Positions 60,001 through 64,000 of a stretch of 64,000 nt of DNA are shown here, piece by piece. Numbering within the stretch: the first letter of the stretch is position 1; every line of letters begins with the position of its first letter. A program made the translations under genes and the position numbers. Origin of the DNA: Variovorax paradoxus (GTDB lineage: Bacteria; Pseudomonadota; Gammaproteobacteria; Burkholderiales; Burkholderiaceae_C); assembly GCF_022009635.1 (NCBI RefSeq), contig NZ_CP091716.1, positions 3,549,001-3,613,000 on the forward strand. Direction: 5' to 3'. Under the pieces are notes generated by a model. It was not told the origin of the DNA, did no database searches, and worked only from the letters and a program-made list of their open reading frames with translations.

Positions 60001-61051
60001 GCGGGTGTTCTCGAACGAGCAGGGCAGCTATGGCGCGGGGCTGGAGGAAGCCGCGCTCGCGAGCGATGCCTGGAAGAGCCAGCAGCGCGGCGGCGGCGAT
60101 GCGCAGATGGCGCAGCTCTACATGGACCGCATGGGCCATGCCTACGGCAAGGGCCTGGACGGCGCGTCGCGGCCCGGCGCCTACGCGGGCAACCTCGCGC
60201 AGGTCGACGCGGCGCTGATGGCGCGCAGCTCCAATCTTTATGGCGTGCTCACCAACGACGATCCCTTCCAGTACCTCGGCGGTATCGCGCAGGCGGTGCG
60301 GCAGCTCACCGGCAAGGACCCGGCGCTGTACGTGCAGAACCTGCGCGACGGCCCGGCTGTGCGCACAGACACCGCCGCCGGCGCCATCGCGCGCGAGATG
60401 CAGACGCGCTACCTGCATCCGCAGTGGATCGCCGCGCAGAAGGCCGAGGGCTACAGCGGCACGCTGCAGGTCCTGAAGACGGCGCAGTTCCTGTGGGGCT
60501 GGCAGGTCACCGCGCCCGACGTGGTGCGGCAGGACCAGTGGCAGTCGCTGCACGACGTGTATGTGCGCGACAGATACAAGCTGGGCACGCGCGAATGGCT
60601 CGAAGGCGACAACCGCGCGGCGTTCGCGCAGACGCTGGAACGCATGCTCGACGCGGTAAGGCTGAACTACTGGAAGCCCGATGCGGCCACGCGCAGGGAA
60701 CTGGCGCGGGCCTATGTCGAGGCGGCAGGCGCCACCGGCCTGCGTGAGCGCAATGAAGGCGTGCAGCGCTTCGTGCGCCAGCAGCTCGCCGCGCCCACGG
60801 TGCACGCCGCAACGGTCGCTCCGGTGATTGCGGCGCCGCCACCTGCGGAACCCGCCAAGGCTCCGGAAGCCGAGCCGGCAGCCGACGGCGCGCGGCCTGT
60901 GAGCGGCCTGCGGCTGGAACCCACGCCCGATAAGCTGCCGGCGCCCAAGGCCGAATCCGTCGTGCTGCAACTGTGGGTCGTGTTCGGCGCCGCGTTGCTC
61001 GCCGCGCTTGGCGCCCTGGTTCAGTGGCGGCGCGGCAGGGCAGCCGCCTGA
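57038..61051 (+). CDS. cobN: CobN-like chelatase large subunit with signal peptide and C-terminal membrane anchor
   Basis: The 1337-residue protein is homologous to the large subunit of aerobic cobaltochelatase and to BchH. The family motif HVGTHGTVEWSAGKERGLS spans residues 558-576. Unlike canonical cytoplasmic CobN, it begins with a typical signal peptide (VFLRWLLGLLAALGLLASVHA) and ends with a Pro/Ala linker (about 1260-1305), one hydrophobic helix (about 1308-1329) and a positive tail (WRRGR). Those features place the large domain in the periplasm, held at the inner membrane. GTG start overlaps DUF2149 stop. No CobS or CobT gene is in the window. Cobalt chelation is inferred from homology only; topology argues for another job or another energy source. 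Confidence 0.88.
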   Translation: MTRVFLRWLLGLLAALGLLASVHAQPAGGRVVVLSTPLVSPARVVRLEAAAREAGLPLQVVSASKDSPETLAAALEDARLLVIDAPHISVAQAAAARFGDVISRGAVPYVLVGEFALVAKGQASAAAPLAAERGVDAAWAQRLREYWRFAGTANLAASMQAMAKPGELAGLPAPVPLPLAGFYHPGWPRIETDIAALDRLPGNPASGTVAIAINSATVTGDDTGWLDALIASLEQRSLRAYAFYGPRQQKDLFFGMTHAGERRVADLIVNASLVFSPNERKAELERIGVPVLQTLPSLAMDATQWAQSKDGLSQTDIASYYSPSELAGMTDPMLVSARDAASGTLQPLPAQIDAVAAKAAALLRLQRTPASQRRVAMLVYNYPPGEANFGASFLNVPRSVNNMLAAMKSAGYDTDLPGTDALIAQVQATMKAYYPTGQDDALQPLLDRGLAEAMPLPRYLTWFRTLPEATQRRIEAYWGPPEKSAMLRPVAGEPVFVIPRVRFGNVVVLRQPPRFEPGTQVVDKAGQVYHRSAVPLSHGYLATYLWLRTQFGASAVVHVGTHGTVEWSAGKERGLSVQDDPLLALADLPNVYPYIMDNLGEATTAKRRGRATMVSHSTPMFAPAGFRPGVQAMHERMHDWENLSPGPVKTAMERQLTAEFAEQHYDRDLQWTPARIRADFAGFIAVLHPYLDELAQTAQPLGLATFGQAPDAERRRMTILQILGKPLVEALGEDIDEAFLIDAKSVAASKPARWVELALSDAAAASAMGKTPADVQKLGELAERARKLDAVLSHNEEIEGLLTALDGRYLKASYGGDPVRNPDSLPTGRNLYGFDPSRVPTRAAWETGVAAMDAWIAAHAKSHAGKAPEKIAFTLWAGEASRHQGVLESQAFHAMGVKPRWDDAGRMSGIEVIPAKALGRARMDVLISVTGSYRDQFPNVMRWLDEAVRQVAALPEPGNAVAQHSEALAGKLRAQGATPEEARRWATARVFSNEQGSYGAGLEEAALASDAWKSQQRGGGDAQMAQLYMDRMGHAYGKGLDGASRPGAYAGNLAQVDAALMARSSNLYGVLTNDDPFQYLGGIAQAVRQLTGKDPALYVQNLRDGPAVRTDTAAGAIAREMQTRYLHPQWIAAQKAEGYSGTLQVLKTAQFLWGWQVTAPDVVRQDQWQSLHDVYVRDRYKLGTREWLEGDNRAAFAQTLERMLDAVRLNYWKPDAATRRELARAYVEAAGATGLRERNEGVQRFVRQQLAAPTVHAATVAPVIAAPPPAEPAKAPEAEPAADGARPVSGLRLEPTPDKLPAPKAESVVLQLWVVFGAALLAALGALVQWRRGRAAA

Positions 61052-61060
61052 TTCGCGAGA

Positions 61061-62050
61061 ATGGCGGCTCCCATGCCTGCTGACGATCCGTTGTCCTATT
61101 CCTTCGCCCTTGTCGCCGCGCTGTGGCTCGCGCTGGCCATCGACCGCTGGCTCGGCGAACCGCGCCCATACCTGCACCCCGTGGTGTGGATGGGCAACTA
61201 CCTCGGCTGGATCGGCTCGCGCGCCGCGCCGCTGCATCACCACGCGAAGCCGGTCGACATGCCGGCCTTCTTCATCGGCGCGCTGACCTGGTGTGTCGGC
61301 GCGATGGCTGTCTGGGGCGTGGCCTCCGGTCTGCAGGGCGCGATCGTGCAATGGCTGCCCGCATGGGCCGTGGCCGTGCTGCTGGGCCTGCTGTTCAAGC
61401 CGCTGTTCGCATGGCGCATGCTGCGCGACGAAGTACTGGCGGTCGAGGACGCGCTGGCCGTGTCGCTCGACGCGGGCCGTGCGCAGCTCGCCCGGCTGGT
61501 GAGCCGCAATGTGGCCGAGCTCGGTGAGCGCGAAGTGCGCGAGAGCGCCATCGAGTCGCTGGCCGAGAACCTCAACGACTCGTTGGTGGCCCCGGTGTTC
61601 TGGTTCGTGCTGTTCGGCCTGCCGGGGGCGGCGATCTACCGTTTTGCCAACACGGCCGATGCGATGTGGGGCTACCGCGGCGAACGCGGCGGCCGCGACT
61701 GGACATGGTTCGGCAAATGGGCCGCGCGCGCGGACGACGTGCTTTCGTGGGTGCCCGCGCGCATCACGGCGGTGCTGCTCGCGGTGGCGGCCTTGCGCTG
61801 GCCTGCGCGGTTGTCGGAAGAAGCGCGGCGCACGCCGTCGCCCAACAGCGGCTGGCCGATGGCGGCGATGGCGCTGTTGCTTGGCGTGCGGCTGGCGAAG
61901 CCGGGCGTGTATGCGCTGAATGCGGAAGGGCGCGCGCCTGCCTCGGCGGACACGCGGCGTGCCGCGCAACTGGGCGCGGTGGTGGTGTTGGCATGGGCGG
62001 TGTGCGCCTCACTGGTCATCGTCGCGGTGCTGGGGGGGACGGGGGGATGA
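61061..62050 (+). CDS. cbiB: Adenosylcobinamide-phosphate synthase
   Basis: The 329-residue membrane protein attaches aminopropanol phosphate to adenosylcobyrate. Family motifs are LAIDRWLGEPRPYLHPVVWMG, ESAIESLAENLNDSLVAPVFW, and ANTADAMWGYR. About five to seven helices. An in-frame ATG at 61073 is an alternative start. Its stop overlaps cobC (ATGA). Confidence 0.94.
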   Translation: MAAPMPADDPLSYSFALVAALWLALAIDRWLGEPRPYLHPVVWMGNYLGWIGSRAAPLHHHAKPVDMPAFFIGALTWCVGAMAVWGVASGLQGAIVQWLPAWAVAVLLGLLFKPLFAWRMLRDEVLAVEDALAVSLDAGRAQLARLVSRNVAELGEREVRESAIESLAENLNDSLVAPVFWFVLFGLPGAAIYRFANTADAMWGYRGERGGRDWTWFGKWAARADDVLSWVPARITAVLLAVAALRWPARLSEEARRTPSPNSGWPMAAMALLLGVRLAKPGVYALNAEGRAPASADTRRAAQLGAVVVLAWAVCASLVIVAVLGGTGG

Positions 62051-63063
62051 CGGGCGGCTTCATTCACGGCGGACCCGACGCATCGGGCGCGGCACCCCAT
62101 GATTTCTCGACCAACGGCAATGCGGTGGGTGCATGCCCCGCCGTGCTTGCCGCATTGCGCGACGCCGATCCCACGCATTACCCGGACCCGCGCTACACGG
62201 CGTTGCGCGACCGGCTCGCGGGCTTCCACGGCGTGGCGCCGGAACGCATCGTGATCGCGGCGAGCGCGAGCGAATTCATCCACCGCATCGGCGCCGCCGT
62301 CGCTCAGGGCGGTGCCGGCGTGGTCTGGCTGCCGGCGCACAGCTACGGCGACTACGAGCGCGCCGCGCGGGCCTGGGGCCTGCAGGTGCTGCGCGCGCCC
62401 GCGCCGTTCGAGACGGCTGCCTTGCGCTGGTGCTGCGAACCATCGAGCCCGCTCGGGCAGCCGCAGGCCAATCTGGTGGCGCATGCGCAAGGCGACGGAG
62501 GGCCTTGCGTGCTCGATATGGCCTATGAACCGCTGCGCCTCGAAGGCAGTCCCTCGCTGGATGCCGCACAGCGCGACCGCGTCTGGCAGATGTGGACGCC
62601 GAACAAGGCCATGGGCCTCACCGGCATTCGCGCTGCCTATGCCATTGCGCCCCTCGACGCTGTCGGCTCGCCGTTGATGGGGCGCCTCGAGCGGTTGGCG
62701 CCGTCGTGGCCGCTGGGCACGCATGGCGTGGTGCTGCTGGCGACATGGACCGGCGACGACGCCCAGCGCTGGCTCGCGCAAAGCCTGGTCACGCTGCGCG
62801 AATGGAAAGCGCAGCAGCAGGTCGCCTGCGAGTCGCTGGGCTGGCAGTGCCTGCCCGGCGACGCGAACTTCTTCTGCGCCCGCACCGACAAGCCATATCC
62901 CCATTTCGCCGACGCACTGCGCGCCGAGGGCATCAAACTGCGCGACTGCGCCTCCTTCGGCCTGCCGGGCCATGTGCGGCTCGGCGTGTTGCCGCCCGCG
63001 AGCCATCAAGCCTTGAAAGAGGGATGGACAAAGGCGGTGTCTTCCCTCGAACATTCGCGCTGA
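62047..63063 (+). CDS. cobC: Threonine-phosphate decarboxylase-like PLP enzyme
   Basis: The 338-residue class I/II aminotransferase-fold protein should make aminopropanol phosphate for CbiB. The N-terminus HGGPDASGAAPHDFSTNGN matches CobC/CobD, and the PLP lysine is Lys187 in WTPNKAMGLTGIRAAYA. Its coupling to cbiB supports this role. It is somewhat short and its large domain is less conserved (FETAALRWCCEPSSPLGQP), so the exact substrate is less certain. Confidence 0.88.
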   Translation: MTGGFIHGGPDASGAAPHDFSTNGNAVGACPAVLAALRDADPTHYPDPRYTALRDRLAGFHGVAPERIVIAASASEFIHRIGAAVAQGGAGVVWLPAHSYGDYERAARAWGLQVLRAPAPFETAALRWCCEPSSPLGQPQANLVAHAQGDGGPCVLDMAYEPLRLEGSPSLDAAQRDRVWQMWTPNKAMGLTGIRAAYAIAPLDAVGSPLMGRLERLAPSWPLGTHGVVLLATWTGDDAQRWLAQSLVTLREWKAQQQVACESLGWQCLPGDANFFCARTDKPYPHFADALRAEGIKLRDCASFGLPGHVRLGVLPPASHQALKEGWTKAVSSLEHSR

Positions 63064-63092
63064 GCGCGCACCCGAACAAGAACACGAAGACC

Positions 63093-63446
63093 ATGCTCTA
63101 CGCCATCACCACGCTTTTTCTCTGCCAGCTTGCCGGCGAACTGCTCGTGCAGTGGCTCGGCCTGCCGATTCCCGGTCCGCTGATCGGCATGGTGCTGCTG
63201 TTCATCGGCCTGCTGGTGCGCGGCGGCGTGCCGCAGGTGCTGACCGACACCTCGGGCCATCTGCTGCGCAACCTGATGCTGCTGTTCATTCCGGCCGTGG
63301 CCGGCGTGATGCTGCATTTCGAACGGGTAGGGCGCGAGTGGCTGCCGTTCCTGGCGGCCGGCATCGTGGGCGCGGCCTTCACCATGACGGTCACCGCGCT
63401 CACCTTCCGCTGGATGATCCGCGTCACCGGCAAGGACGCCGAATGA
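63093..63446 (+). CDS. LrgA/CidA family membrane protein
   Basis: The 117-residue holin-like protein has four hydrophobic helices and the family signature LGLPIPGPLIGMVLLF. It pairs with the LrgB-type gene after a repeat array. The roles reported for the family are in murein hydrolase control or export of small metabolites such as pyruvate. It starts 29 bp after cobC and may share the cobalamin transcript. Confidence 0.9.
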   Translation: MLYAITTLFLCQLAGELLVQWLGLPIPGPLIGMVLLFIGLLVRGGVPQVLTDTSGHLLRNLMLLFIPAVAGVMLHFERVGREWLPFLAAGIVGAAFTMTVTALTFRWMIRVTGKDAE

Positions 63447-63643
63447 GCGCCGCGCAGGGCCGCCCCAAGCAAGCTCGCACCGCAGCGCGAAGCGCGGAGG
63501 TCTTCCGGTTGAGCGCCGCGCCGGGCCGCCCCAAGCAAGCTCGCACCGCAGCGCGAAGCGCGGAGGTCTTCCGGTCGAGCGCCGCGCCGGGCCGCCCCAA
63601 GCAAGCTCGCACCGCAGCGCGAAGCGCGGAGGTCTTCCGATGA
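63443..63643 (+). CDS. Small ORF made of three 22-residue repeats (doubtful gene)
   Basis: An open frame of 66 codons starts with ATG overlapping the lrgA stop (ATGA) and ends with TGA overlapping the LrgB start region. It encodes three near-identical 22-residue basic units of the form SAAPGRPKQARTAARSAEVFR. Because the repeat is 66 bp and open in several frames on both strands, protein coding is not established. It could serve to keep ribosomes moving from lrgA to lrgB. Confidence 0.3.
   Translation: MSAAQGRPKQARTAARSAEVFRLSAAPGRPKQARTAARSAEVFRSSAAPGRPKQARTAARSAEVFR
63445..63642 (+). repeat. Tandem minisatellite, 3 x 66 bp
   Basis: Units at 63445-63510, 63511-63576 and 63577-63642 differ at only a few bases (for example CAGGGC versus CGGGC in unit 1, and the last three to six bases of each unit). 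The near-identity points to recent expansion or active homogenisation. It lies exactly between lrgA and lrgB. Confidence 0.95.
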
Positions 63644-64000
63644 TGAGCGCGCCGGCCAGGCTGTCCGAAATCTGGGTCTTCCTCGCGCAATCGCCGCTGC
63701 TGTGGCTGTCGCTCACGCTGCTGGCCTACCTGGGCGCGCTGTGGCTGCACACGCGCAGCGGGCGCAATCCGGTGGTCAACCCGGTGCTGATTTCCGTGAT
63801 CGTCATCGTGTCGGTGCTGCTGCTCACGCGCACGCCTTACGACACGTATTTCGAGGGCGCCAAGTTCGTGCACTTCCTGATCGGCCCGGCCACGGTGGCG
63901 CTGGCGGTGCCGCTCTACGGGCAGGTCGGGCGGCTGCGCAGGCTGTGGCTGCCGATCGGCGTGGCGCTGCTGGTGGGCTCGGTCGCGGCCATCGTCTCGG
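63640..64000 (+). CDS. LrgB family protein, partial (runs off window end)
   Basis: The frame is open to the last base. It begins at ATG 63640 or 63643 (MMSAPARLSEIWVFLAQSP). The first 120 residues hold several helices and the LrgB/CidB motif YFEGAKFVHFLIGPATVALAVPLY. It is the usual membrane partner of LrgA. The second ATG overlaps the repeat ORF stop (ATGA). Confidence 0.9.
   Translation, partial: MMSAPARLSEIWVFLAQSPLLWLSLTLLAYLGALWLHTRSGRNPVVNPVLISVIVIVSVLLLTRTPYDTYFEGAKFVHFLIGPATVALAVPLYGQVGRLRRLWLPIGVALLVGSVAAIVS

Noticed and set aside
56999..61969. 1656-codon open frame on the minus strand opposite cobN
   Set aside because: It mirrors the codon bias of cobN and cbiB, has a His/Arg/Gln-rich composition typical of antisense frames in high-GC DNA, and shows no domain.
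63445..63642. Short CRISPR-like array
   Set aside because: The 66-bp units are directly abutting with no variable spacers and no cas genes nearby, so this is a tandem repeat.

Overview
This is high-GC DNA from a betaproteobacterium of the Burkholderiales, most likely a Comamonadaceae member close to Variovorax. That placement is an inference. It rests on strong third-position GC codon use, on the gene orders tig-clpP-clpX-lon and zapA-6S RNA, on an orphan Bug-type (TctC) receptor, on a small Trp-rich protein of the TIGR04438 type, and on several LysR regulators. I see no prophage, transposase, CRISPR array or rRNA, so the window looks like ordinary chromosome with accessory catabolic clusters.

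Layout. 1-4.5 kb: a lipoprotein adaptor and RND pump behind two operator-like repeats. 4.6-12.4 kb: a tRNA-Leu, a TPR membrane protein, the proteostasis genes tig, clpP, clpX and lon, then tRNA-Gly, tRNA-Cys and tRNA-Leu. 12.4-16.2 kb: two unrecognised proteins, murI and a class I fumarase. 16.2-21.7 kb: the proXWV osmoprotectant importer (minus strand) and a class II fumarase. 21.7-33.9 kb: two enzyme/LysR pairs, an UPF0114 protein, acs, cytochrome c, ilvD with a divergent LysR, and lgt. 34.0-39.6 kb: a malonate operon (GntR, malonyl-CoA decarboxylase, Bug receptor, crotonase homologue, malonyl-CoA synthetase). 39.6-44.4 kb: a serine hydrolase, then an aldoxime-to-acid cluster (nitrilase and aldoxime dehydratase, divergent from an AraC regulator). 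44.4-47.9 kb: a TauE/SafE exporter, 6S RNA, zapA with a coiled-coil partner, and a CLC transporter.

48-63 kb is a long cobalamin operon behind a B12 riboswitch: btuB, cobB, cobU, btuF, btuC, btuD, cobO, bluB, an ExbB/TolQ-like protein, a DUF2149 (ExbD-like) protein, cobN, cbiB and cobC. LrgA/LrgB-type genes follow, and lrgB runs off the end. Together these genes take up corrinoid through the outer and inner membranes, adenosylate it, make the lower ligand and aminopropanol arm, and assemble the nucleotide loop.

The most unusual part is the translationally coupled triad at 56.2-61.05 kb. The CobN homologue has a signal peptide and a C-terminal membrane anchor, so it should sit in the periplasm. 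It is encoded directly after an ExbB-like and an ExbD-like protein. I infer a chelatase-like or corrinoid-handling machine driven by the proton-motive force rather than by the cytoplasmic AAA+ partners CobS and CobT. Other points worth checking: a 3 x 66 bp in-frame repeat splitting lrgA from lrgB, a candidate attenuator before fumC, a long leader with an operator-like palindrome before proV, a 5' hairpin abutting the class I fumarase start, and a crotonase homologue lacking one catalytic glutamate in the malonate operon.
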